NCBI GenBank assembly: GCA_015065585.1
Contig: SVQC01000002.1
Location: forward strand, 24,592 to 88,591
Source: Oscillospiraceae bacterium
GTDB taxonomy: Bacteria > Bacillota > Clostridia > Oscillospirales > Acutalibacteraceae
Length of the DNA stretch: 64,000 nucleotides
Reading direction: 5' to 3'
In this document: positions 44,174 to 52,965 of the stretch, in pieces
How the letters are laid out: each line of letters starts with the position of its first letter
Numbering within the stretch: the stretch's first letter is position 1
Notes under the pieces: model-generated
Told to the model about the DNA's origin: nothing
The model's database searches: none
What the model saw: only the letters and a program-made list of their open reading frames with translations
Program-made: the position numbers and the translations under genes

Positions 44174-45157
44174 TCACTTTAACGGATAACCATTTAATAT
44201 CAAGTTATTTAATTTATCTCTTTCGGTCAAAAAATCTTTATTCTCAAATCGTTTGATAAGGTTTTCCGTATGTTTTAAGCTTGGTACAGCACCATATTTT
44301 AACATTCGTTTTAAAATACCGGCTCTGCGCTTCATAACGTGTTTAATATTAATAAAATCATTAATAATGCAAACCTTAAACTGCTTATTTAATGTTTTTA
44401 TAAGTATTAAAAATATTTCTTCCATTTCAGGAACTTTAAAATGGTACTCACAGTCGGTAGATAATTTAACCGAAAGGCAATACTCAAAGTAATTTTTTAT
44501 TTTTTGGTCAATAGGAAGCTGTTTAATAATTTCAAATCTTCGTATAAATCCGCTTGCAAGCTGTCCTCTTGAAACCAGTAAAACAGTCATAAGGTCAAGA
44601 GAATTTTTAGCAAGACAGTAACGGTATTTCTCGGTATCCCCCTTTTCCTTAAAAGACATGCCGTAATTTAAAGCATAGAAAACCCGATGAGTCACAATAT
44701 CTTTTATGTCTCTTTTATTTATATTTCTGATATTGATTTCGGGCAAAAGATAAACCGTATCATTGCCAACCACAGTTTTTCCCATACATTTGGCATCATA
44801 GGTAATAAGCTTTTTCTCCATTCTTGGAAGAACGCTCTTTTTAATAAAGGTATTATCTATATGAAAAAGTTCAGTTTCCAGAAAACCAAATATTTCTTTT
44901 TCTACTATTTGGCAGTAATCCGTATAACCCTCAAAGTCGGTAAAGTCATCAGGTACTACTGTAAAATATTCAATATCGCTTAGTAGTTTTATTCCGTTCT
45001 CTGTTTCAGTAAAGCTACCCTCACCTCTCGAAAGACTGCCAAGCAGAATTATAGAAATACTTCCGTTGTATTTTTCTTTATTATATTCCTCTATAGCAGC
45101 AAAATATTTATTCACAAGATTTTCAAGGGTATCGCTTTTCTTATAGAAATAACTCAT
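44174..45157 (-). CDS. Nucleotidyltransferase-fold protein of the polysaccharide locus
   Basis: A 327-residue protein with an N-terminal minimal nucleotidyltransferase motif, IILLGSLSRGEGSF, followed about 10 residues later by LLSDIEYFTVV (the GS...DxE pattern). The rest is helical with no domain I recognise. The target could be a protein, a small molecule or a glycan. It is 2 nt downstream of the phosphodiesterase-like gene, so the two may act in sequence. It is unrelated in length and detail to the second nucleotidyltransferase-like protein at 38275. Confidence 0.7.
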   Translation of the reverse strand: MSYFYKKSDTLENLVNKYFAAIEEYNKEKYNGSISIILLGSLSRGEGSFTETENGIKLLSDIEYFTVVPDDFTDFEGYTDYCQIVEKEIFGFLETELFHIDNTFIKKSVLPRMEKKLITYDAKCMGKTVVGNDTVYLLPEINIRNINKRDIKDIVTHRVFYALNYGMSFKEKGDTEKYRYCLAKNSLDLMTVLLVSRGQLASGFIRRFEIIKQLPIDQKIKNYFEYCLSVKLSTDCEYHFKVPEMEEIFLILIKTLNKQFKVCIINDFINIKHVMKRRAGILKRMLKYGAVPSLKHTENLIKRFENKDFLTERDKLNNLILNGYPLK

Positions 45158-45159
45158 AT

Positions 45160-46281
45160 TTACACACCACTCATAACTTGTTTTATTATTTTATGTGCAC
45201 TAGGATAATTATAAATTCTGTCAAGCTTAGATTTCCCATTAATAAGTACAATGCAGGCCATCTGGTCGTGCGCCTCCTCTTCTGGCCAGAAGCCATGCAT
45301 ACCCGAACCATCAGGATTTGCTTTTCTTATACTTTTACCAAACCAATTATTTGTAAAAACATTACCTTCTTTAAGAATATAAATAATGTCGCCAAACTTT
45401 TTATCAGTAGTTCCAAAAAACTCTCTTTCTTTTTCATCTAACAAATGTCCTTCGTTTCTTGTGACCAGATAAGATTCAATTTCTTCTTTCAACTTATCGT
45501 TTTCGGTAAATATACACATTACTGCAGTATCGCAATAAGCAATATATGTTTTTTTACTTTGCTTTCCGAATTTTTGTTCGAGGTCCAAATCGACCTTGAC
45601 TTTTACAGTGCTCATACCGTGGTCAGAAACAATTAATATTTCCTCATTTGGATTTAACTTCCTATAACAGTTTATAACATCAGTCAAAACCTCCATATAA
45701 GGTTTTAAGCGTTGACTGTATTTTTCACCGCGTCGGCATTTATGTCCTAAAGCATCCGCAAAACCAAAAACAGCAAATATATTTTTATTTTTCTGCTCAA
45801 CAGAATTTTTAAGTTTTTCGATGGTTGTTTCAAAACTAAGATGGCCTTCATCCTGTGATACAACAACGTAGTCCCTGAAAATTTCTTCCCTTTCATATGT
45901 TTTTTTGTTCCAGAAAAGATATGTTCCCTTTTGAGAAAAATATTTACGAAACTTAAAGGGTATATTAGCAAAAACATTTTTTCTGTAAATAATTCTGTTT
46001 AATACCTTTCTTGATAAGAAACCTAAATTTCCCATACTGTCTAGGGGTGATAATATACTTGATAAAACTCTTATTGAAAGCTTTTTCTCAGGTTCCTTTA
46101 CCCAATCCACAAGCACCCCCCTTTCATCGGGATATTTGTTGCAATAAAGTTGCCAATGTAGACTTGAACTATATGCAATGTTAGGAAGCAACGGAGAAAC
46201 CTGCATATCCTCGAACCACTGAGAATAGTTTTCGGTTATTTCATTAAAAGGTAATGCATCAATAAATATACTAAGCGGCAT
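45160..46281 (-). CDS. Alkaline phosphatase-superfamily phosphodiesterase-like enzyme
   Basis: A 373-residue protein. The N-terminal SIFIDALPFNEI supplies a metal-binding Asp, NIAYSSSLHWQLYCNKYPDE resembles the nucleophile segment of nucleotide pyrophosphatases/phosphodiesterases, FAVFGFADALGHKCRRG and EEILIVSDHGMSTVKV carry the second metal ligands (Asp-His), and GMHGFWPEEEAHD carries the last His. It has no signal peptide, so the active site is cytosolic. It may cut or transfer a phosphodiester on a lipid-linked sugar. Its substrate is unknown. Confidence 0.75.
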   Translation of the reverse strand: MPLSIFIDALPFNEITENYSQWFEDMQVSPLLPNIAYSSSLHWQLYCNKYPDERGVLVDWVKEPEKKLSIRVLSSILSPLDSMGNLGFLSRKVLNRIIYRKNVFANIPFKFRKYFSQKGTYLFWNKKTYEREEIFRDYVVVSQDEGHLSFETTIEKLKNSVEQKNKNIFAVFGFADALGHKCRRGEKYSQRLKPYMEVLTDVINCYRKLNPNEEILIVSDHGMSTVKVKVDLDLEQKFGKQSKKTYIAYCDTAVMCIFTENDKLKEEIESYLVTRNEGHLLDEKEREFFGTTDKKFGDIIYILKEGNVFTNNWFGKSIRKANPDGSGMHGFWPEEEAHDQMACIVLINGKSKLDRIYNYPSAHKIIKQVMSGV

Positions 46282-46297
46282 AAATTATCCCTCTCAT

Positions 46298-47521
46298 TTA
46301 AAAAGTATTAGTTGTATAATTTTTAAATACCGAATATGCAAGTATTGCTGCAAAAAGCAAGAACGAACATAAAAATAGAATAAAGCCTTTGTTCTTAGTT
46401 TTAATTTCATCCTCATCTAACCACAAAGAGCAATTTATTATTCCAAAGGGTAATAAGAATAGATAGTGACGGAAGACACCAAGGGAAAGAATTATAACTG
46501 AGGAATACATAACAAAGCCTAAGAACCAAAAAATAAAATTATTTTTCTTACAAAAAATGTACAAAAAGCTTGAAATAGCAACCGGATATATAGAAACATT
46601 CAATAATGTAATAAGGTTGTACCATAATCTCTCATTGGAAAAAGAAAAGAAATTTATTCGAATAGGTTGAAGATTAGCAAACATATATGTGAAAGGTAAC
46701 TTATATATATCAAATATACTGTTGATATTAAGGTACGCTATATTTCCCGCATCTTTAGATTCCCCGCCGTAATCAGATATTTTTGTATCAAAAGCAGCCA
46801 TTATATTATCATAGAACATAGCAAACAAGAGCAGTGAAACAATGCCTATTATAAAAGCTATTCCGTATTTTTTTTCTTTGATAAACTTATGTACATAACA
46901 AATAACAAAGAAAAGGATAAGCATTTCTACAACCGCACCGCGGGTATAAAAGGTGCAAACTAGACCTATAACAAGCAGTATTATGTTTGCTATCGTTACT
47001 TTTTTACCGTTTTGTATTTTTAAGAATACATAAAATGTAAAAAACACTGTTAATGTCAGAAAAATATCTTTTATAGGAAAGCAAGATGTAAGAATAGTTA
47101 CGGGCAAAAAGGCAAATAGTTTTGCTGCCCTGAGTGATGTCTTAATATTATTTGAAATGATATTTACAATATCGTAGATTACTTTTACACATAAAGTAGA
47201 AAACAGAATATTGAAAAATCTGGCCGCGTAAACGGTTCCAAAAAAAGCACTTGTTATACACATAAATGACGGCCAAAAAGGTTCATAATATCCTTCGGTT
47301 ACCGCATTCAAGACATCTCTATCGAATACATCTTTCGCATACTTAAGATAGAATTTTGCAGAATCATCATATTTTATATCATCCGCAATAAAATAAGGTT
47401 CTGACAATTTTTGACCTATAGTAAGTATAAAAATAAGAACCAATAGTCTTATAACGAATGCAAAAAAAACAATATTTACGATTTTTTTATTTTCTTTATC
47501 TTGCCCTATAATTCTTTGCAT
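46298..47521 (-). CDS. Polytopic membrane protein, GT-C glycosyltransferase or Wzy-like polymerase
   Basis: A 407-residue protein with about 9-10 membrane helices. An extracytoplasmic loop after the first helix (SEPYFIADDIKYDDSAKFYL) holds acidic residues as in GT-C glycosyltransferases, and YYEPFWPSFMCITSAFFG follows. It is the only polytopic protein in the locus besides the flippase, so it is the best Wzy polymerase candidate, though the loop layout suits a GT-C transferase equally well. Sequence alone does not decide. Confidence 0.62.
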   Translation of the reverse strand: MQRIIGQDKENKKIVNIVFFAFVIRLLVLIFILTIGQKLSEPYFIADDIKYDDSAKFYLKYAKDVFDRDVLNAVTEGYYEPFWPSFMCITSAFFGTVYAARFFNILFSTLCVKVIYDIVNIISNNIKTSLRAAKLFAFLPVTILTSCFPIKDIFLTLTVFFTFYVFLKIQNGKKVTIANIILLVIGLVCTFYTRGAVVEMLILFFVICYVHKFIKEKKYGIAFIIGIVSLLLFAMFYDNIMAAFDTKISDYGGESKDAGNIAYLNINSIFDIYKLPFTYMFANLQPIRINFFSFSNERLWYNLITLLNVSIYPVAISSFLYIFCKKNNFIFWFLGFVMYSSVIILSLGVFRHYLFLLPFGIINCSLWLDEDEIKTKNKGFILFLCSFLLFAAILAYSVFKNYTTNTF

Positions 47522-47526
47522 TTCCT

Positions 47527-48636
47527 TTATTCCTTAGCCTTTACGCAATTAAAATAATATTTTTTTAGTTCACTTGCCTGTGTTTCAATATCATAACCGG
47601 CTTTAATAACATCATAGACAGCCGATTTATTATGTCCTTTTTCACCCAGCCTAAAAGCTTTATCTGCCCATATTTTATCAGATTCATCAAGAGATATAAA
47701 CTCGACACATTCACTAACCTTAACCAAAGGAGTGACAGTATCAGCCGAAAGAGCATACAGTCCGTTACACTGTGTTTCTATAAGAGTAAAAGGTAAGCCT
47801 TCATGAGTACTAGGGAACACAAACACATCAAAAGCCGATAAAAGCTGAGCTACATCATCTCTTATCCCAAGAAAATGTACTTTATCTTCAATGGAAAGTA
47901 ACTGTGCTTTTTCTAAAATGGCTTTTTCCTTTTCACCTCTACCCACTAAAAAAAGCTGTGAGGCAGGATTAATTTTATTTATTTGAACAAAAATATCCAG
48001 TAGACGTATTTGATTTTTTTGGTCACAAAGTCTGCCAACATGACCTACTGCAAAAACATCATCGCCTATACCCAATTCTCTTCTTTTTTCTATTCTATTT
48101 GAATCAGAAAAACCAAATTTCTTTACCTCAATAGCATTATTATGTATTATAACTTTGCCCTTTTTATAAAGTCCCTCTCCCCAAAGCCATTTAGCAGCAT
48201 CAACACCGCATGCAGCAAGCTCGGTAGAAAGAAGTTTAGTTAGAAAAGTAAATAATTTTCGTCGAAGTTTTAATCTGCAATTTTCCGGCTCATAGGCAAT
48301 ATGAGCATGTGTAATTCTGGTTTTGATACCGCATTTTTTTGCACAATATAAAGCCACTGCACCCCTGTAACCAAGATGGCAATGAACTGCATCATATTTA
48401 TTTTCTAACATTATTTTCTTTAAAGCTTTATAATATTCCTTAATGCCTTTGCTTTGACGTGGAACCCTATAAATATTACATCCAAGGGCATAAAGAGGAT
48501 TTTCTAATATACCTATTTTTTTATTATCAACTACCACAAAATCAAATTGTATATCACTAATTCTGCTACAATAATTAAGTAAATATCTGTCTATTCCTCC
48601 ACCATCAAGGTCTACACATATTTCAAGAATTCTCAT
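47527..48636 (-). CDS. Glycosyltransferase family 4 protein
   Basis: A 369-residue GT-B fold enzyme: LEICVDLDGGGIDRYLLNYC at the N-terminus, HCHLGYRGAVALYCAKKCG, VGHVGRLCDQKNQIRLLDIF (donor-site start), and the C-terminal FPSTHEGLPFTLIETQCNG with the E-x7-E type donor-binding element. It would add one sugar to the lipid-linked unit in the cytosol; donor and acceptor are unknown. It lies 5 nt before the GT-C-like gene. Confidence 0.87.
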   Translation of the reverse strand: MRILEICVDLDGGGIDRYLLNYCSRISDIQFDFVVVDNKKIGILENPLYALGCNIYRVPRQSKGIKEYYKALKKIMLENKYDAVHCHLGYRGAVALYCAKKCGIKTRITHAHIAYEPENCRLKLRRKLFTFLTKLLSTELAACGVDAAKWLWGEGLYKKGKVIIHNNAIEVKKFGFSDSNRIEKRRELGIGDDVFAVGHVGRLCDQKNQIRLLDIFVQINKINPASQLFLVGRGEKEKAILEKAQLLSIEDKVHFLGIRDDVAQLLSAFDVFVFPSTHEGLPFTLIETQCNGLYALSADTVTPLVKVSECVEFISLDESDKIWADKAFRLGEKGHNKSAVYDVIKAGYDIETQASELKKYYFNCVKAKE

Positions 48637-48652
48637 AATTTACTCCGTTTTA

Positions 48653-49696
48653 CTAAATTTTTATAATATTTGCCATTACAGTTTTCCAATTATTATCTTC
48701 ATTGCACATATCATTTTCGATTTTTTTGCGTACAATTTCACCGTCTATAACCTTTTCCATAAGCTGAGCTAATTCTTCAGGCTTAAAGGGATTAAAGAAA
48801 TAGGCATTTTCGTAGCCCTCCAAAGCCTCATGGCTAAACGGGCAATCGGAAGCGAGTATTATAGAGCCAAGACTTCTAGCTTCAACAAGCGGATAGCCAA
48901 AGGTTTCAATATACGATGGGAAAAGAAGTGTGCTTTTATTATAATATTCCAGAACTTCTTCATAAGCAATTCTGCCGATGCACTTGATTTTATCGGTAGA
49001 TTTTTCTTTTGGCAAAGTCAGGACCGCTCTAAAGTCATAGCCCTGTTTTTCTAAAATTTCACAGGCTTTAAATATACAATCGTTATTTTTATAAAGAGAC
49101 GGCGCAGTAGGATAAAAGAAACTATCCATTTCAAATACATCATCTTTTTTAAAACTTAAAATATTATTAACATTAGGAGGTATTTGAAAAATTTTCTGTT
49201 CGGAAATTTTACACTTTTTAATAACTGCTTCCTTCATCCACTTTGTCTGCACAATTACTTTATCGCATTTTTTCACCGACAAATAAATTATTTTCCCAAT
49301 AAAGTGCTGAATAAAAGCAGTATTTCTTTCTGATTTTTTAAAAAAGGAAAATCTTTTAATTTGCTGAAAAGGTATAGATTGATGCAAATAAACGACTTGT
49401 GGCACCTTAACTCCAAAGGTTATAATATTCTGCATCGAAAAAACCACGTCGGGTTTTAATTTATTTATAAATTTTTTACCTGTAAAAAAGTCAAATAATA
49501 TTTTTTTTACAGGATTTTTCTTAATTTCGGGCAAGGTTATGATTTTAACGTTTTCAGTTTCCTCAAAATATTTATCGGCTAAAAGAAAAATCCACTCGTT
49601 TTCTTTATCATTTTCACAAACACAGGAATAGAAATCCTTTAGCACCGTCATAGCGCCGCCTTTACTCGCGGCTATATCGTTAACAACAATTCTCAT
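48653..49696 (-). CDS. Glycosyltransferase family 4 protein
   Basis: A 347-residue GT-B enzyme: MRIVVNDIAASKGGAMTVLK, VVYLHQSIPFQQIKRFSFF, IVQTKWMKEAVIKKCKI, and FPSYIETFGYPLVEARSLGS as the donor-binding E-x7-E region. The middle donor motif is less canonical than in its neighbours. It is one of three GT4 genes in a row and probably extends the repeat unit. AGGTGAGG precedes the start. Confidence 0.85.
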   Translation of the reverse strand: MRIVVNDIAASKGGAMTVLKDFYSCVCENDKENEWIFLLADKYFEETENVKIITLPEIKKNPVKKILFDFFTGKKFINKLKPDVVFSMQNIITFGVKVPQVVYLHQSIPFQQIKRFSFFKKSERNTAFIQHFIGKIIYLSVKKCDKVIVQTKWMKEAVIKKCKISEQKIFQIPPNVNNILSFKKDDVFEMDSFFYPTAPSLYKNNDCIFKACEILEKQGYDFRAVLTLPKEKSTDKIKCIGRIAYEEVLEYYNKSTLLFPSYIETFGYPLVEARSLGSIILASDCPFSHEALEGYENAYFFNPFKPEELAQLMEKVIDGEIVRKKIENDMCNEDNNWKTVMANIIKI

Positions 49697-49711
49697 AACC
49701 TCACCTCCTCA

Positions 49712-50941
49712 TTATACGGTGATTTTTTCTTTGTTTTCGATATTTGACATTATGATATCATAGCTATTTTTACTTGTGTAATTTTCGCAAAGATATTTAT
49801 AGCCTTTTTCTCCCATAGCCTTAAGGTCTTCGCCTATAGCAAAGTCCACAGCTTCAGTAAATTTATCAGCGTCATCGCTTTCGCACCACCAGCCAAAGCC
49901 GTTTTCACTTATAACCTTGCCAATATCGGTATTTCTATCAGTACAGGCAAGTATTGGCATTTTGCTGTTCATATAGCTTAAGGAACGACTTGGGAAATTG
50001 GGAATAGTAAAACGCTTATCAAGGAAGATAAGACCTACATCAAAAGCCTTGACGAATTCCTCATATTCAGCCTTAGGAAGACCGTTTATAAGTAAAACAT
50101 TTTGCGGTTTTTCCGCTTCCACATAGGCTTTAAGTTTAGGAAATTCCGTACCTCTGCCGCAGATTACAAAAAAGCGGTCATCCTTATCAGCATTAGCCTT
50201 AAGGCACTGTATAACAAAGGGTATATCCTGAGGTTTTCCAAGATTACCGCCGTAAATAAATACCGTTTTATCCGCCGGAATATTATACTTTTCTCGTATT
50301 TTGAGTTTTCTATCATCACTTAAAAAGTCATAGTTAATATCGGTAGTATTAGGGCAAATATGAACCTTTTGCTTATCCACTTCAGGATTATTATTAATTA
50401 CATAATCCACGTTTGCCTGACTCATACAACCGATATAATCGGAAATCTTATAAAGACGGCGTTCTTTATTTCTGAACATTTTATAAAGGACACCTTTTAT
50501 TCCGCTTTTCTTCATCATACCGATATCAACGGCATTTTGCGGAAAAATATCCTTAAGCAAAAGATAGGTTATCGCATTATCACGTTTTTTGATAAATTCT
50601 ACTGTACTAACCTGAGTTACAGGGGGTGTAGGATAAAGCACCAAATCAAACTTAACACCCTTAAAATACTTCTTTATTGCAGAAATATACTGATAAGGGA
50701 GAAGTATAGTAGCTATGCCTTTTTCTATTTTATTGCACTTAGTCACATTTCCTGTTTTTACTCTTAAAACCTTGCAGTCTTCTTCTAAAGACATAGAGGT
50801 TTCTTTGCCCTCTCTTCTTTGAACAGAGCCTACTACAAAAACATTGTGACCATTATTTTTAAGTTCTCGTATAAGGTCAAGTGAAATTGAATGACCTGAA
50901 AGATTAGGAATTGAGCTAATAGAAACAAAAAGTATGTTCAT
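49712..50941 (-). CDS. Glycosyltransferase family 4 protein, WbuB-like
   Basis: A 409-residue GT-B enzyme: ISSIPNLSGHSISLDLIREL, VLYPTPPVTQVSTVEFIKKR, YLLLKDIFPQNAVDIGMM, FIYGGNLGKPQDIPFVIQCL and FPSRSLSYMNSKMPILAC. The DIFPQNA and YGGNLG patterns place it with WbuB-type transferases, some of which add L-FucNAc. That would fit the CapEFG pathway in this operon, but the link is inference. It lies 6 nt after the ATP-grasp gene. Confidence 0.85.
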   Translation of the reverse strand: MNILFVSISSIPNLSGHSISLDLIRELKNNGHNVFVVGSVQRREGKETSMSLEEDCKVLRVKTGNVTKCNKIEKGIATILLPYQYISAIKKYFKGVKFDLVLYPTPPVTQVSTVEFIKKRDNAITYLLLKDIFPQNAVDIGMMKKSGIKGVLYKMFRNKERRLYKISDYIGCMSQANVDYVINNNPEVDKQKVHICPNTTDINYDFLSDDRKLKIREKYNIPADKTVFIYGGNLGKPQDIPFVIQCLKANADKDDRFFVICGRGTEFPKLKAYVEAEKPQNVLLINGLPKAEYEEFVKAFDVGLIFLDKRFTIPNFPSRSLSYMNSKMPILACTDRNTDIGKVISENGFGWWCESDDADKFTEAVDFAIGEDLKAMGEKGYKYLCENYTSKNSYDIIMSNIENKEKITV

Positions 50942-50947
50942 TTTAAT

Positions 50948-52183
50948 TTAAATACCTTTCTCTGAAAGATTAGCAACTAAATCATGACGAATAAGGTCTT
51001 GTCCATTTTCACCTACCACCTTTATTCTTCCGTTTGCAATAGCATGATTTTTCTTTAAGGTTTCAATATTATCTGTCTGTATTGTAAAACAGGCAATTCT
51101 GTCGCCACTGCTCTTTACGCTACCAACCTTTGTACCCTTGGCTTTAAGCTGATAATATTCGTTTATAATCCCTTCCCTTAAAAGTTCTTCGAAGCCTTCA
51201 AGGTGGTCTATAACACCCTCTTTTGCATAAAGGAATTCGTTAACAATAAAAGGACGGGCTTTTCCGTCATCTTCATAGTGGGGCTTTTCGCCTAAGGTAA
51301 GGTCAGCAACAGCCTTGACAACATCAAATCCCGAAACTCTTTTAATAAGTCGGAACTTTATACCGCCGCCGGTTCTTGCGCAAAATTCAATAACTGAAAT
51401 TTGCTTACCGTCAGTTATAAGCTGAATCAGCATCGGAGAATCCTTAAGACCAAAACCGGTAGCAATTCTCTGAGCAGTATCCTTTATTTTTTCAAGTATA
51501 TCTTCGGATATATTTGCAGGATTTCTGGTTCTGTGAATAACAAAGCCCTCGCCTTTTACCTTATCCGAATTAGAGGTAGTAAGAATTTTTGCAACACCGT
51601 TTTCTACATAAACGTCAACGGTGACCTCCTCACCCTCTACAAATTCTTCAACAACAACTCTGCCCTCTCGGCTTATGTTTTTTGCTTCCTCAAAGGCTAC
51701 TTTGAGTTCATTATTGTTTAAAACCTTTTTAACACCTCGTGAACTATAAGAATCCACAGGTTTAACAATTATTGGAAACTCAAGTTCTTTTGTTTTTTCA
51801 AGGTCAAGTTCTTCAAGAATTATATGTTTTGAAGTTGGTACACCGTTTTTTATAAATATATTCTTCATATAGGATTTTTTAGAAACATTTGTCGCAGTAG
51901 CGGCATCGATATAACAAGGAAGTCCCAATTCCCCAGAAATCTGCGCCACTACTTCTAGCACCTGGTCGGCACAAACAGTAATAAGAAAATCCACATTTTC
52001 TTTTGCAGCAATCGCCTTTACTGCATCTTTATCAAGCACTGAAACGGGATAGAAAATATCACAATATTTTCTTCCCGCTACTTTTTCATTCATATCTGCA
52101 AGAATAACAGTTATTTCTTTGCTTTTTAAATACTCCATCAACGCAATTTGGGGAATTCCACCGCAAAGAACAAGAGCTTTCAT
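50948..52183 (-). CDS. ATP-grasp domain protein (carboxylate-amine ligase-like)
   Basis: A 411-residue protein with a pre-ATP-grasp Rossmann-like part (MKALVLCGGIPQIALMEYLK) and an ATP-grasp fold: FPIIVKPVDSYSSRGVKKV (ATP-binding Lys), VVVEEFVEGEEVTVDVYVEN and MLIQLITDGKQISVIEFCAR with the metal-binding Glu. Such enzymes join a carboxylate to an amine or thiol. Within this locus it might amidate a uronic acid or attach an amino acid to an amino sugar. It is a different family from the ATP-grasp protein at 52966. Confidence 0.8.
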   Translation of the reverse strand: MKALVLCGGIPQIALMEYLKSKEITVILADMNEKVAGRKYCDIFYPVSVLDKDAVKAIAAKENVDFLITVCADQVLEVVAQISGELGLPCYIDAATATNVSKKSYMKNIFIKNGVPTSKHIILEELDLEKTKELEFPIIVKPVDSYSSRGVKKVLNNNELKVAFEEAKNISREGRVVVEEFVEGEEVTVDVYVENGVAKILTTSNSDKVKGEGFVIHRTRNPANISEDILEKIKDTAQRIATGFGLKDSPMLIQLITDGKQISVIEFCARTGGGIKFRLIKRVSGFDVVKAVADLTLGEKPHYEDDGKARPFIVNEFLYAKEGVIDHLEGFEELLREGIINEYYQLKAKGTKVGSVKSSGDRIACFTIQTDNIETLKKNHAIANGRIKVVGENGQDLIRHDLVANLSEKGI

Positions 52184-52199
52184 AAGTAATTAACCTTCC

Positions 52200-52943
52200 T
52201 TAATTCTTCGTGACTTTTTTAGCCGCTTCATCTGCAACAATTTGAGAACGTGTTCGTGTTTCGTTTAAGTTTTCACCATTAAATTTCACTCTGTCAGAAT
52301 TAGTACGCATTTCACTTTTGCTAAAAACTACTTGAACAGTTTTGAAAACCATCTTTACATCAAGCAAAAAGCTTACATTTTCAACATAATAAATATCCGA
52401 CTCAAATTGTTTATTCCATGTCCAAGATTTATTTGTGAGTTTTCCGTCCCCTTTAAGGTCCCAACAAGCAAGACCTGGTTTTACATAATGGCGGTATTTA
52501 TGCCGCTCATTGTAGAGAGGTAAATAGTCCACCATCAAGGGACGTGGGCCTATTATGGACATAGTTCCGTTAAATATATTAAACAAACCTGCAAGTTCGT
52601 CCAATGATGTTCTTCTTAAAATTCGTCCGAAAGAAGTAATTCTTTTGCTCGGATGTAAGAGCTTTCCATTTTCATCCGTTTCGTTAGTCATAGAGCGGAA
52701 TTTGTACATATTAAAGATTTTGCCATCTTTTCCGGGACGTTTATCTATGTAAAAAACAGGGCTACCGTGATATATAAGTTCAAGAATTACTATGCATAAC
52801 AAAACGGGACTTAACACCAGAATAGCCATACCGCTAAGCACCATATCTAGAAATCGTTTTATATATTTTGAATAAATACTGTTTTTAGGAGTTGGAATAT
52901 CGGTTCGTATTACCAACTCTTCATATTCATTAACATTTGGCAT
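52200..52943 (-). CDS. Undecaprenyl-phosphate sugar phosphotransferase (initiating enzyme)
   Basis: A 247-residue bacterial sugar transferase of the PglC/WcaJ core type: KRFLDMVLSGMAILVLSPVL (re-entrant membrane helix), DKRPGKDGKIFNMYKFRSMT, GRILRRTSLDELAGLFNIFN (catalytic Asp-Glu), and GPRPLMVDYLPLYNERHKYR. It loads a phospho-sugar onto undecaprenyl phosphate and so starts the repeat unit. ATG at 52943 follows GAGG by 8 nt; the longer frame to 53036 overlaps the upstream gene and is not favoured. Confidence 0.92.
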   Translation of the reverse strand: MPNVNEYEELVIRTDIPTPKNSIYSKYIKRFLDMVLSGMAILVLSPVLLCIVILELIYHGSPVFYIDKRPGKDGKIFNMYKFRSMTNETDENGKLLHPSKRITSFGRILRRTSLDELAGLFNIFNGTMSIIGPRPLMVDYLPLYNERHKYRHYVKPGLACWDLKGDGKLTNKSWTWNKQFESDIYYVENVSFLLDVKMVFKTVQVVFSKSEMRTNSDRVKFNGENLNETRTRSQIVADEAAKKVTKN

Positions 52944-52965
52944 AAGTAATACCTCTTTATAAAAA

